From contig NZ_JACIJD010000001.1 of NCBI RefSeq assembly GCF_014199205.1, forward strand, positions 310,001 through 374,000: DNA of 64,000 nt. The letters run 5' to 3'. This stretch comes from Muricoccus pecuniae (lineage in GTDB: Bacteria; Pseudomonadota; Alphaproteobacteria; Acetobacterales; Acetobacteraceae). Shown here one piece after another: positions 54,196 to 63,767 of this stretch. Numbering within the stretch: the first letter of the stretch is position 1; each line of letters opens with the position of its first letter. The notes below the pieces were generated by a model. It did not search any database and was not told where the DNA came from. It was given only the letters and a program-made list of their open reading frames with translations. The position numbers and the translations under genes are program-made.

Positions 54196-55374
54196 ATGAC
54201 GACGGAAAAGCTGGTCGCTCACCCATGGCTGCCCGCCGCTCCGCGCCCGGCACGCCGTGCCGTGCTGGCCGCCTGCGCCGGCGGCCTTCTCGCCCTGCGG
54301 CCCAGGGCGGGTCTCGCCACCGTCCCCACGGAATGGCCGGCCTTCCGGCAGCGCTTCGTCACCCCCGAAGGGCGTGTGCTCGACACGGGGAACGGCAACA
54401 TCTCGCATTCCGAAGGGCAGGGTGCGGCACTGCTCTTCGCCGTGCGGGCCGATGACCGCGCGACCTTCGAGCGCGTCCTTTCATGGACCCGGACGGTGCT
54501 TCGCCGGCCCACGGACGCGCTGCTCGCCTGGCGCTACCGCCCGGGGACCGCGACACCCGTGAGCGACCTGAACAACGCCACGGATGGCGACCTAATGGTG
54601 GCCTGGGCCCTGACCGAGGCGGCGGAGCGCTGGGGGGCGGCGCAGCACCGCGCGCTCGCCGTGCAGATGGGCCGGGACCTGCTGCGCCGCGTGGTGCTGT
54701 CCCAGGGGGACGAGATCGTGCTGCTGCCGGGAGCCGAGGGCTTCTTCCGGCCGGACCACCTCGTGCTGAATCCCAGCTACTACGTCATCCCCGCCTTCCG
54801 GGCGCTGGACCGCGTGCTGCCTTCACCTCACTGGCGCGCGCTGGAGGAGAGCGGCGTCGCGCTCGCTTCCCGCGCGCGCTTCGGGCGCTGGCGGCTGCCG
54901 CCGGACTGGGTGACCCTGCCGCGCGGCGCCGGCCGGCCCGGGCTGGCGGCGGGCTGGCCCCCGCGCTTCTCCTACGACGCGGTTCGGGTGCCCCTCTACC
55001 TTGCCTGGGGGGGGCGCACCGACGGCGCCGCGCTGCGCTCCGCAGTGGAGTTCTGGAGCGATCCCGCCCATGCCTCGCCGCCGGCCTGGGCCGACCTGCG
55101 CACCAACGCCATCGCTCCCTATGGCGGTGATGCCGGCCAGCGGGCCGTCGAGCGGCTGGCCCAGGCCAGCCTCTACGGCTCGGGCCGCGCGGCGCTCCTT
55201 CCCCGCGTCGCGGGGGCGCCCCACTACTACGCGGCCTCCCTCGTCATGATGTCGCAGCTGGCCTGGCGCGACCTGTCGGTGCCGGAGCCGGGCAATCCGG
55301 GCTCCTCGCCGTCAACGGCGGGGGCCAGTTCGCAACCCTGGCTGCTCTCGCTCCTCTCCCCCGGCCGCCGCTGA
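54196..55374 (+). CDS. Glycoside hydrolase family 8 protein (endoglucanase-like)
   Basis: 392 residues from the ATG at 54196. An N-terminal Arg-Arg signal (RRAVLAACAGGLLAL) suggests export. GH8 marks are the proton-donor Glu73 in NISHSEGQGAALL and Asp130 in NNATDGDLMVAWAL, followed by NPSYYVIPAF and FSYDAVRVPLYLAW. Relatives (BcsZ, CelC) cut beta-1,4-glucan during cellulose or other glycan secretion, but no bcs genes are nearby. It sits among sensor kinases. Confidence 0.85.
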   Translation: MTTEKLVAHPWLPAAPRPARRAVLAACAGGLLALRPRAGLATVPTEWPAFRQRFVTPEGRVLDTGNGNISHSEGQGAALLFAVRADDRATFERVLSWTRTVLRRPTDALLAWRYRPGTATPVSDLNNATDGDLMVAWALTEAAERWGAAQHRALAVQMGRDLLRRVVLSQGDEIVLLPGAEGFFRPDHLVLNPSYYVIPAFRALDRVLPSPHWRALEESGVALASRARFGRWRLPPDWVTLPRGAGRPGLAAGWPPRFSYDAVRVPLYLAWGGRTDGAALRSAVEFWSDPAHASPPAWADLRTNAIAPYGGDAGQRAVERLAQASLYGSGRAALLPRVAGAPHYYAASLVMMSQLAWRDLSVPEPGNPGSSPSTAGASSQPWLLSLLSPGRR

Positions 55375-55478
55375 CCTGCCGGCCGGGTGAGGGGGCCCGC
55401 GCCGGGCCGCGCGCGGACCGGTAGCGAATCGGCGAACGGACGGGGCTGCTCGACCCCGGCTGGCCTTCCGGTGCGCCC

Positions 55479-55495
55479 CTGCATCGATAATGCAG
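55479..55495. promoter_or_regulatory. Inverted repeat upstream of HWE kinase gene
   Basis: CTGCAT and ATGCAG pair around CGATA in the 197-base gap between the GH8 gene and the kinase gene, about 77 bases before the kinase ATG. It could be a regulator site; no partner protein is known. Confidence 0.3.
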
Positions 55496-55571
55496 ACCCA
55501 TCCACGGTTGTGCTGTAGGGTCGTCCTTCCCGAGCGTCGGCGATGGCCGGCCTCACCTCGGATACGACTTC

Positions 55572-58385
55572 ATGTCCCTGCTGTTCCGCCTGCTCTCCCT
55601 GGTCGGCCTCGCCCTCATCCCCGCGCTCGCCGTGCTGGTTTGGGGGGCGCGCGAGGCCGGGCGGGCGCAGGAGGCGGCGGCGCGGGAAGACGCGCTTCGC
55701 CTCGCCCGCCTCGTCGCCGCCGACCATCGCCAGCTCGCGGACGGGGCGCGGCAGCTCCTGACCTCGCTCGGCAACCTGCGCGTCGTGCGGGCCCTGGACG
55801 AGGCGGAGTGCCAGGCCTTCTTCCGGCGCATCATGGGGGACTTCCCCCGCTACGTCCTGCTGGCGACCGCGACGCTGGACGGGGAGGTCGTCTGCTCCGC
55901 CCAGCCCGGCGCCCGGGGCAACAACATCGCCGACCGCGAGTACTTCCGCGCGGCGGTGAGGGAGAGGGGGTTCGTCGTCGGCGGCTTCGTCCTGGGCCGG
56001 GCCTCGGGGCAGAGCAGCTTCCACTTCGCCCAGCCCTTCTACGACAACGAGGGCCGGATGGCGGGGGTGGTCCATGCCGCGGTCGGGCTCGACTGGCTCG
56101 GGCGGCAGATCGCCCGCATCCCGCTACCCCCGAACACGCTGCTCTCCATCGTCGACAGCGAGGGCACGGTGCTGGCGGCCCGGCCGGAGGGCGCCGAGGA
56201 GGTGGGCAAGCCGGCCGCGGGCGCGGTTCGCAACTTCCTCGGCCGCCGCTCCGCGGGGGTGGAGGAGGGCATGGGCGCGGACGGCGTCCACCGCAGCTTC
56301 GCCTATATTCCGGCGGAGGTGACGGGCACGCATCTCGTCGCCCTCGGCTTCGACGACGCCTCCATGCTCGACGAGGCGCTCTGGGTGCAGAGGGGCGGGG
56401 CGCTGGTGCTGCTCGCCACCACCCTGCTCGCCATCGGCTTGACCGTGCTCGGCGCCCGCCGCCTCGTGCGCGACCCCGTGGACCGGCTCCTCGCGGCCGC
56501 GGCGCGCTGGCGCGCGGGCGACACCGCGGCCAGGCTGCCGCCGGACGAGGGGGGCGGCTCCGAGTTCGGCCGCCTCGCCGCCGCCTTCAACGCCATGGCC
56601 GAGGCCGCCGAGGCGCGGGAGCGCTCGCTGCGCGAGAGCGAGGCCGAGTTCCGCGCCATCTTCGAGACGGCGGCGGTGGGCGTCGTCGGGTTCGACCTCC
56701 CGCACTTCCGGATCGAGCGCGTCAACGGGCGCCTCTGCGAGATGCTCGGGCGCGGGGAGGAAGCGCTGGTCGGCTCCGACCTGTTCCACCACCTGCTGCC
56801 CACCGATTCCACCGCCGACCGGGGAAGGCTGACCGCGCTCGTCGCCGCCGGGCGCAGCACCTCCGAGCACCGCGTCATCAGGGGGGACGGGACGGTGCTG
56901 TGGCTGCGCGTCTTCGCCTCCGTCTCCGACTGGGAGGGAGTGACGCCACTGCGCGCCGTCGCCCTCATGCAGGACGTCACGGAGCAGCGGCTGGGCGAGG
57001 AGGTGAACGCCCGGCTGGCCGCGGTGGTGAACTCCGCGGCCGACGCCATCGTCAGCCTCTCCGGGGAGGAGGGGCGCATCCTGACCTGGAACGGCGGGGC
57101 GGAGGCGCTGTTCGGCTACACGGCGGCCGAGGCGGTGGGGGAGCGGGCGGACATGCTCCTCCCGCCCGACGAGGCGGGCGCGCCCCTCTACCGCCGCGCC
57201 ATGTCGGGGGAGACGATCCGCGACCACGAAGCGCTGCGCGTGGCCAGGAACGGCGAGCGCATCCCCGTCGCCATCACCGTCACCCGCACGATGACGGAGG
57301 ACGGGCGGGTGATCGGCCTCTCCGTTATCCTGCGCGACCTTCGCGAGCGCCGCGCGGCGGACCAGCAGCAGCGGCTGCTGATGCGCGAGATCGACCATCG
57401 CGCCCGCAACGTGATGGCCGTGGTCCGCTCCCTCGTGCAGCTCTCCCCGAAGGAGGACCCGAAGGAGTTCGCCCGCGCCATCGAGGGGCGAATCTCCGCC
57501 ATGGCGCGCGCCCACAGCCTCCTCGCCCGCGACCGCTGGGAGGGCGTCTCGCTCCAAGAGTTGGCCGAGGAGGAGCTGGGGGCGCACAGGGCGGGCGGGG
57601 CCGTGCTGGAGGGGCCCGCCGTGGTGCTGAAGCCGGACAGCGTGCAGCCCCTGTCGATGGTGCTGCACGAGCTGGTGACGAACTCGGCGAAGTACGGCGC
57701 GCTCTCCCGCCCGGGGGGAAGGATCACCCTGCGCTGGCGGGTGGAGGCCCTTCCGGGGGAGCTGGTGCCCGGCATCGCCATGGTCTGGACCGAGTCCGGC
57801 GGGCCGCCCCTCGCGGCGCCCCCGCAGCGCCGGGGCTTCGGGTCGCGGCTGATCGAGATCACGCTGCGCCACCAGCTCCACGGCACGATCGAGCGGGACT
57901 GGGATGCGGAGGGCCTCGTCGTGCGGATGCGCATGGGGGGCGGCTGCATCGCGGATCTCGGCCCCTCCGCCGCCCCGCCCCCGGCCTCCGCCCCCGGCCC
58001 CGCCTCGCCCGGCGGCGCGCTGCGCGGCACCCAGGTGCTGCTGGTGGAGGACGAGGTGCTGGTGGCGCTGGAAGCGGCGGACTCCCTCGTCGCGGCGGGG
58101 TGCCAGGTCCTCGGGCCGGCATCGACCCTGCGCGAGGCGATGGTCCTCGCCGGGCGCACGTTGCAGATCGACGCGGCGGTGCTCGACGTGAACCTCGCGG
58201 GCCAGGATGTCACGCCACTGGCCGACATGCTCGCCGCGCGGGGCGTGCCGATGCTCTTCGCCACAGGCTACGGGGAGGCGCCCACGGGGCATGGCGGCGC
58301 GCCGGTGCTGACCAAGCCGGTCCCGCCCGGCGAGCTGGTCGCCGCCGTGAGGGGCATCCTCGGCCAGGCCCGCGTCTCCGCCTGA
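55572..58385 (+). CDS. HWE-family hybrid sensor histidine kinase
   Basis: 937 residues. Membrane helices at about 5-25 and 273-293 enclose a dCache sensor (DREYFRAA, HFAQPFYDNEGRM); HAMP about 295-350; PAS about 352-475 and 478-595. The H box REIDHRARNVMAVVRSL (His609) and a WTESGG give the HWE/HisKA_2 signature rather than classical HisKA. A receiver (about 815-935, AVLDVNL, TKPV) ends the protein. HWE kinases often serve general-stress or light responses in alphaproteobacteria; the signal here is unknown. Confidence 0.88.
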   Translation: MSLLFRLLSLVGLALIPALAVLVWGAREAGRAQEAAAREDALRLARLVAADHRQLADGARQLLTSLGNLRVVRALDEAECQAFFRRIMGDFPRYVLLATATLDGEVVCSAQPGARGNNIADREYFRAAVRERGFVVGGFVLGRASGQSSFHFAQPFYDNEGRMAGVVHAAVGLDWLGRQIARIPLPPNTLLSIVDSEGTVLAARPEGAEEVGKPAAGAVRNFLGRRSAGVEEGMGADGVHRSFAYIPAEVTGTHLVALGFDDASMLDEALWVQRGGALVLLATTLLAIGLTVLGARRLVRDPVDRLLAAAARWRAGDTAARLPPDEGGGSEFGRLAAAFNAMAEAAEARERSLRESEAEFRAIFETAAVGVVGFDLPHFRIERVNGRLCEMLGRGEEALVGSDLFHHLLPTDSTADRGRLTALVAAGRSTSEHRVIRGDGTVLWLRVFASVSDWEGVTPLRAVALMQDVTEQRLGEEVNARLAAVVNSAADAIVSLSGEEGRILTWNGGAEALFGYTAAEAVGERADMLLPPDEAGAPLYRRAMSGETIRDHEALRVARNGERIPVAITVTRTMTEDGRVIGLSVILRDLRERRAADQQQRLLMREIDHRARNVMAVVRSLVQLSPKEDPKEFARAIEGRISAMARAHSLLARDRWEGVSLQELAEEELGAHRAGGAVLEGPAVVLKPDSVQPLSMVLHELVTNSAKYGALSRPGGRITLRWRVEALPGELVPGIAMVWTESGGPPLAAPPQRRGFGSRLIEITLRHQLHGTIERDWDAEGLVVRMRMGGGCIADLGPSAAPPPASAPGPASPGGALRGTQVLLVEDEVLVALEAADSLVAAGCQVLGPASTLREAMVLAGRTLQIDAAVLDVNLAGQDVTPLADMLAARGVPMLFATGYGEAPTGHGGAPVLTKPVPPGELVAAVRGILGQARVSA

Positions 58386-58403
58386 CGCCGGGGCGGCGGG
58401 AGG

Positions 58404-59714
58404 TCAGCCGCCGCGCGACGGGCCGGAGGCATCCCCGGGCGCGCGCGGCACCAGCGCCGCCGCGACCGAGGCGGCGAGGAGGAACACCGCCCCCGCGCCC
58501 AGCCCGAGCAGCGGCAGCCCCACCAGCGACGCGGCCTGCCCCGCCACCGCCGACCCCGTGACGTCGCCCATGTTCAGCGAGGCCATGAAGAGGGCGAAGC
58601 GCGTCGCCGCCGCCGGCCCGTGGCTCGCCTGCATCACCGCGGGGGCGAGCGCCACGAAGAGCAGCGCGGGCATGACGGTTGAGAGGCCGAGCGCGACGGG
58701 CCCGGCCAGCGCCGCCCATCCGGGGTCGGGCACCAGCAGCAGCACCGCCGCCCCGGCATGGGAGAGGGCGCAGAGGCCGAGCAGGACGGCGAGCGTCGGG
58801 CCGGCCCCCGCGCGGTCCGTCCACCATCCAACGAGCAGCGCGCCGCCCGTGCCCGTGACGAGCGCGGCCGCGGCCTGGAAACGCGAGAGCGCCTCCGCCT
58901 CCCATCCCCGGGACTGGATGAGGTCCACGCTGAGCGGGAGGCGAAAAATCGCCGCGGCGGCGTCGGTCGTGAAGCAGAAGGCGAGGAGGAGGAGCGTGCG
59001 CCGCCCGGACAGGCTCTCCGCCAGCCGCCGCATCAGCGGCCCGAAGCCGTGGGCGATGGCGGGGCGCGGCGCGAGGCGGAGGGAGAGGCGCGCGTCCCCC
59101 GGCCCCTCCCGCACCAGCAGCGGCAGGATGAGGGCGGCGGAGCCGATCGCGAGCAGGATGAGGACCGAGCTGTGCAGCCCGAGGGCCGGCAGGCTCCAGG
59201 CGAAGAGCGTGGCCCCCAGCGCGCCGCCCCCGACGAAGCCCATCCGCGTCACGGCATTGGCCGTGCCGAGCGTGCCGGCAGGAGCGTGGTCGATGATCAT
59301 CCCGTCCGTCGCCGTGTCGGTCAGCGCGGCGAAGGCGCTCTGCACGAGAAAGACGGCGCTGATGGCCGTCAGCCCGGCGGGCGAGGCGTCCTCCACCAGC
59401 AGCAGGCGGGAGAGGGCGAGGAGGGAGGAGCACAGCCCCGCGATCACCCAGAAGCGCCGCCGGCCCATGGCGAAGCCGCCGAAGCGGTCCACCACCGGGC
59501 CCCAGAGCGGCTGCAGGATCCAGGGCAGCCCCACCATCGCCACATGCGCCCCCACCGCCTGCGCCGTCGCGCCCAGGGAGGCGAAGTGGTTCGGCAGGGC
59601 GGTGAGCGCGAAGCCCGCGACCAGCCCCTGATAGGCGTAGAGGGTGAAGATGGTGGCGAGCCGCCAGCCGGGCGCCCCGATCAGCGGCCCCGCCCGGCGC
59701 GCGGCCTCAGCCAC
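58404..59714 (-). CDS. MFS transporter (AmpG-like)
   Basis: 436 residues from GTG, twelve helices. WGPVVDRFGGFAMGRRRFWV is a motif-A variant and DTATDGMIIDHAP lies after helix 4, as in AmpG/PAT-type permeases. The substrate is unknown. It starts eight bases inside the end of opgH, so it is translated from the same leftward mRNA and may move a glycan-related compound. Confidence 0.75.
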   Translation of the reverse strand: MAEAARRAGPLIGAPGWRLATIFTLYAYQGLVAGFALTALPNHFASLGATAQAVGAHVAMVGLPWILQPLWGPVVDRFGGFAMGRRRFWVIAGLCSSLLALSRLLLVEDASPAGLTAISAVFLVQSAFAALTDTATDGMIIDHAPAGTLGTANAVTRMGFVGGGALGATLFAWSLPALGLHSSVLILLAIGSAALILPLLVREGPGDARLSLRLAPRPAIAHGFGPLMRRLAESLSGRRTLLLLAFCFTTDAAAAIFRLPLSVDLIQSRGWEAEALSRFQAAAALVTGTGGALLVGWWTDRAGAGPTLAVLLGLCALSHAGAAVLLLVPDPGWAALAGPVALGLSTVMPALLFVALAPAVMQASHGPAAATRFALFMASLNMGDVTGSAVAGQAASLVGLPLLGLGAGAVFLLAASVAAALVPRAPGDASGPSRGG

Positions 59715-61356
59715 GTTCCGGCCCGTTGTCCGGGACCGAGGTCCCGTGATCCGGGACCGAGGTCAGCACGCAGAAGGGAATGGCGAGCACCAGCCCCGCC
59801 ACCGCCGGCAGGCCGAGCGCCAGGACGAAGCCCGAGCCGGAGGCGGCCAGCAGGGCGAGCACCGCGAGGCCCGCCAGCGTGTGCGGCCAGAGCCGCGAGG
59901 CGGCCTCCCCCCAGCCCAGCCGCCGCTCCTCCCGCTGCTGCGCCGGCCAGCCCCGGCCGTGGAGGCCGAGCGCGTGGGAGAGGATGATGAGCGCGTTGTG
60001 GAAGGCGGTGATCGGCTCGAAGAGCAGGATGAAGAGGCTGGAGGTCAGGGCGCTGCGGAGATGCGCGGCCCGCCCCTCCGGCGCCCCCTGCAGCAGCAGC
60101 GCCGCGTGCCCGGCCAGCCGCGGCAGGTGCAGCGCGAGGTAGCCCAGCAGGAGCAGCGCCAGCAGCGCCCCGCGCGGCGTGCCCTCGCCATCCGTCGCGG
60201 CGTTCAGCGCGGCGAGGGGCAGCATGGCGAACCAGATCGGCGAGAGGAGATAGTGCAGGATCGCCTGCAGCATCTGGAACCGCCCGGTCGCGCCGAGCGA
60301 GGGGTCTCGCAGGAGGTGGCGGTACTGCATGTTCCCCGCCGCCCAGCGCCGGTCGCGCGAGAGGAAGGCGAGGAGGTTGGGCGGATGCGCCTCGAAGGAG
60401 CCCTCCTCCGCCTCCGGATCGGTCAGCACCCGCACGCCCCATCCCGCGGCGTGCAGCCGCGCGGCCTCGACATGGTCGTGCGAGAGGATGTGCGAGCCGT
60501 CGGGCAGAAGGTCCAGCCGGCAATGGGCGCGGAAGGGCGCGATGCGGATGGCGGCGTTGTGGCCCCAGAACGGCCCCTCATCCCCCTGCCACCAGGCTTG
60601 GCCGAGCGTCCAGGTCTGCCCGCCCACCCGGTGCGCGGCGCCGAAGAGCCGGCCGAAGGGGGCGGCGGCGTCGCGGCCGATGATGGGGGATTGCAGGATG
60701 GCGAGGCGCGGGGAGGCGGCCATGGCGCGCACCAGCCGCAGCACGGCCTCCGGCGTCATCTCGGAATCCGCGTCCAGCAGGATCATCAGCTCGAAGCCGG
60801 CGGCGTGGTGGTCCAGGAAGTCCATCACGTTCCCGGCCTTGTAGCCCGTGTTCTCCGAGCGCCGGCGATAGCGCAGCGCGTCGGGCGGCAGGGTGGCGGC
60901 GAGGGCGCGCACCGCCGCTTCCTCCGCCGCCGCGAGGGCCGGATCGGCGGTGTCGGAGAGGACGCCGATGGCGAAACGCTCCCCGTGGCCCGCGCGCCGC
61001 AGCCCCTCCAGCAGCCGCGCGAGGGGCGGGAGCACCGCGTCCATCGCCTCGTCCCGCACGCAGACGGCGAGCAGCGTGCGCGGCAGGGAACGCCCGCGCG
61101 GCGCCGGCTCGGGCGGCGGCGGGCGCAGGCGCATGATGAGGCCGAGCAGCCCCGTGGCTGCGGAGAGGCCGAGCCAGGGCGCGTTGAGCAGGAAGCAGAG
61201 GAGGAGCAGCCCCTCCACCGCCGTCCACCCCCCGCCGGCCAGCACATGGACGCCGAGGGCGACCAGCCCGATCGTCGCCAGGGCGACCAGCCCGGCGAAG
61301 GCGATGCGCCGGCGCCGCCCCGCCGCGCGCCGCGCGGCTTCCTGCCGCACGCTCAC
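59707..61356 (-). CDS. opgH: Glucan biosynthesis glucosyltransferase OpgH/MdoH
   Basis: 549 residues from GTG with GAGGGAG upstream, shorter than the ~850-residue E. coli protein but near alphaproteobacterial lengths. Two N-terminal helices, then a GT2 domain: LAVCVRDEAMDAVLPPL, RSENTGYKAGNVMDFL, LLDADSEMT, EGPFWGHNAAIR and a late SRDRRWAAGNMQY (QxxRW-like). Four or five helices follow. It makes the backbone of osmoregulated periplasmic glucans. The usual partner opgG is not in the window. Confidence 0.88.
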   Translation of the reverse strand: MSVRQEAARRAAGRRRRIAFAGLVALATIGLVALGVHVLAGGGWTAVEGLLLLCFLLNAPWLGLSAATGLLGLIMRLRPPPPEPAPRGRSLPRTLLAVCVRDEAMDAVLPPLARLLEGLRRAGHGERFAIGVLSDTADPALAAAEEAAVRALAATLPPDALRYRRRSENTGYKAGNVMDFLDHHAAGFELMILLDADSEMTPEAVLRLVRAMAASPRLAILQSPIIGRDAAAPFGRLFGAAHRVGGQTWTLGQAWWQGDEGPFWGHNAAIRIAPFRAHCRLDLLPDGSHILSHDHVEAARLHAAGWGVRVLTDPEAEEGSFEAHPPNLLAFLSRDRRWAAGNMQYRHLLRDPSLGATGRFQMLQAILHYLLSPIWFAMLPLAALNAATDGEGTPRGALLALLLLGYLALHLPRLAGHAALLLQGAPEGRAAHLRSALTSSLFILLFEPITAFHNALIILSHALGLHGRGWPAQQREERRLGWGEAASRLWPHTLAGLAVLALLAASGSGFVLALGLPAVAGLVLAIPFCVLTSVPDHGTSVPDNGPERG

Positions 61357-61378
61357 GCCGGCTCCCTCACGGGGCGCC

Positions 61379-62380
61379 TCACGCGAGGGCGCGCATGGCC
61401 GGGGCGGCGAGGCGCCCTTCCCAGGCCAGCGCGTCCCCGACGATGCGGTCCAGGCTGTCATGCGCGGGCTGCCAGCCGAGCAGCGCCCGCACGCGGTCGG
61501 CCACGGCGATGACGGCGGGCGGGTCCCCGGCGCGGCGCGGGGCGATGCGGTGCGGCACGGGGCGGCCCGCGGCGTGCTCCACCGCCCGCAGCACGGAGAG
61601 GACGGAGTGGCCGCGCCCGTAGCCGCAGTTGAGCGTGGCGCTCCCCCCGCCGTCGAGAAGGTGGCGCAGCGCGGCGACATGGGCGGTGGCGAGGTCGGCG
61701 ACATGGACGTAGTCGCGCACCCCCGTGCCGTCGGGCGTGTCGTAGTCGTCCCCGAAGACCGTGACGGCGTCGCGCCTCCCGAGCGCCGCGTCGCAGGCGA
61801 CGGCGATGAGATGCGTCGCCCCCGGGCGGCGGCGGCCCGTGCGGCCGAGCGGATCGGCGCCGGCCACGTTGAAGTAGCGCAGCGCGACGCAGGAGAGGCC
61901 GTGCGCCGCGGCGGCGTCCCCGATCAGCCGCTCCGCCGCCAGCTTGCTGGCGCCATAGGGGTTGATCGGTCGGCAGGGCGCGTCCTCGGCCACGGGCAGC
62001 ACCTCGGGGATGCCGTAGACGGCGGCGGTGGAGGAGAAGACGAGGCGCCGCACCCCGGCCGCCACGCATCCCTCCAGCAGGCCGAGCGTGCCGGCGAGGT
62101 TGTTGCGCCAGTAGGCGAGCGGCCGCGCCACGCTCTCCGGCACGATGAGGGAGGCCGCGAAATGCATCACGGCCCCGGCGCGGTGGTCGCGCAGCGCGCG
62201 CTCGACGAGGGCGGCATCGGCCACATCCCCGACAACCAGCGGCACTCCCGGGGGCACGGCCTCCCGCAGCCCGGTGGAGAGGTCGTCCAGCACCACGGGC
62301 GCGAAGCCCGCATCCATCAGCGCGAGCACGGCCTGGCTGCCGATATAGCCGGCCCCGCCGGTGACGAGGACGGAGGTCAC
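61379..62380 (-). CDS. galE: UDP-glucose 4-epimerase
   Basis: 333 residues from GTG overlapping the previous stop. [48 protein letters not shown] (catalytic Tyr, Lys), RYFNVAGADP and RDYVHVADLA are the GalE blocks. It interconverts UDP-Glc and UDP-Gal. Upstream of opgH by 22 bases, so it may feed glucan or other envelope sugars. Confidence 0.92.
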   Translation of the reverse strand: MTSVLVTGGAGYIGSQAVLALMDAGFAPVVLDDLSTGLREAVPPGVPLVVGDVADAALVERALRDHRAGAVMHFAASLIVPESVARPLAYWRNNLAGTLGLLEGCVAAGVRRLVFSSTAAVYGIPEVLPVAEDAPCRPINPYGASKLAAERLIGDAAAAHGLSCVALRYFNVAGADPLGRTGRRRPGATHLIAVACDAALGRRDAVTVFGDDYDTPDGTGVRDYVHVADLATAHVAALRHLLDGGGSATLNCGYGRGHSVLSVLRAVEHAAGRPVPHRIAPRRAGDPPAVIAVADRVRALLGWQPAHDSLDRIVGDALAWEGRLAAPAMRALA

Positions 62381-63033
62381 GCCGCTTCTCCTCTCGGTTC
62401 CCCCGCCGGGCCGCTGAGGAGGCGCGCCGCCTCCGTCAGCGCGGCCAGGATGCGCGCGGGCACGGCGGGGCTGGTGCAGACATAGGTGGGGCTGGGATGC
62501 GGCATGGCGAGGACGGGCAGCCCCGGCCGCGCGGCGCGGATCGGCGCCTCCGCCATGCCGGCGAAGCGCCCGGCCAGCACGGCGACGCGGAGGCGCGGCA
62601 GCAGGTCCAGCAGGGGCGGCACCCAGGCCAGCCCGTCCCGCAGTTCCGCCATCCGCGGCGCCCGGTTGCGCGCGCCGGGGGCGTGGATGATCCAGGGCAC
62701 GGCGTTCCAGATGAGGGTGTCCCCCCGCGCGATCCCGGCGGTGTCGAGGAAGCGGCGGAGATTGGCGCCCGTGCCGCCCGGCTTGTCGCGGGAGACGATG
62801 GCGTCCGTGTGAGAGAGCCGCGGCCCCGGCGTCTCCAGCAGGAGGAGCATCCGCGCCCCGGCCCCGCCATCCAGCGGGTCCGGCTCCGGCACGGGGCGGC
62901 CGGTGGCGCGGCGAATGCGCTCGGCCAGGGCGCGGATCGGCGCGGTGTGCGCCGCGCGCTGCAGGAGGGCATGGCGCGCGGCCAGTTCCGCCGGGTTCGA
63001 CAGGGCGCCGGCATGGGGCCCGCGCGGCGGCAT
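62377..63033 (-). CDS. Uracil-DNA glycosylase-like protein
   Basis: 218 residues. ETPGPRLSHTD, NLRRFLDTAGI, TLIWNAVPWI and a late LAMPHPSP follow the UDG-superfamily pattern (motif 1 GxxPG-like here ETPGP; motif 2 HPSP). The usual catalytic Asp or Asn near motif 1 is not obvious, so activity is uncertain. Coupled by TGATG to the PIG-L gene and by GTGA to galE, an odd place for a repair enzyme. Confidence 0.6.
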   Translation of the reverse strand: MPPRGPHAGALSNPAELAARHALLQRAAHTAPIRALAERIRRATGRPVPEPDPLDGGAGARMLLLLETPGPRLSHTDAIVSRDKPGGTGANLRRFLDTAGIARGDTLIWNAVPWIIHAPGARNRAPRMAELRDGLAWVPPLLDLLPRLRVAVLAGRFAGMAEAPIRAARPGLPVLAMPHPSPTYVCTSPAVPARILAALTEAARLLSGPAGEPRGEAA

Positions 63034-63767
63034 CAGGCGGCCCTCGTCAGCGGCACGGCACCCTGGGCTCGCGCCGTCTCCTGCCCGCCCGTCGCGGCCA
63101 GGATGCGCGCCAGCCCCTCCGGCCCGCCGAACTGGTAGCCGAGCTGGGTCGTGTAGGCGGCGCAGGCCCGGTGCTTCGCCTCGGGCTCGGTGGGCAGCGC
63201 GGTCTCGGGAAGGGTGGCCAGCATCGCCTCGAAGGGGCGGCGCGGCGTGTCGGCGCGGATCGTGTAGGGGAAGTCGCGCCACCAGAGCAGGGGCAGGCGG
63301 ATGTCGAGCAGCTGGATCGCGCGCACCGTCAGCACGTGGTCCACATGCCCGCCGATGGCCTGGGGCGCGAGGACCAACTCGGGGCGGAGGTCACGGAGCA
63401 GCGGCGCGATGGCCTCCGCCGCGTGCAGATGGGCCATGTCGTCCGACCGTGGGGGACCGAAGAGGGCCGCGGCGGAGCCATAGCCCCGATGCGGCGCCTC
63501 GCGCAGCGGCAGGTGCAGCGCCCCCGCGCCCAGCGCCTCGCAGGCGCGCCTGTCCTCCGCGCGGCGGATGGCCATGTAGTCGGCCTCCGGCGGCAATCCC
63601 TTGTCGGTCTGGCAGGCAAGGGCGAAGCCGGTGGGGGAGGGGACGGTCGCGGTGAAGATCGTGGCCACCACCACCTCCCACCCCTCCCGCGCCATATGCG
63701 CCAGCGCCCCGCCCGCGGAGAAGGCCGCGTCGTCCAGGTGCGGGGAGAGGGCGAGGGCGAGCGGCAT
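63033..63767 (-). CDS. PIG-L family deacetylase
   Basis: 244 residues. LSPHLDDAAFSAGG (His-Asp-Asp zinc/catalytic loop), the following AIRRAEDRRACEALGA and the late IGGHVDHVLTVRAI (second zinc His) are the PIG-L/LmbE marks. Members deacetylate GlcNAc on sugars or lipids. Between two TGATG junctions in a run with a GT4-like glycosyltransferase, so it probably edits a sugar made by the same operon. Confidence 0.85.
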   Translation of the reverse strand: MPLALALSPHLDDAAFSAGGALAHMAREGWEVVVATIFTATVPSPTGFALACQTDKGLPPEADYMAIRRAEDRRACEALGAGALHLPLREAPHRGYGSAAALFGPPRSDDMAHLHAAEAIAPLLRDLRPELVLAPQAIGGHVDHVLTVRAIQLLDIRLPLLWWRDFPYTIRADTPRRPFEAMLATLPETALPTEPEAKHRACAAYTTQLGYQFGGPEGLARILAATGGQETARAQGAVPLTRAA

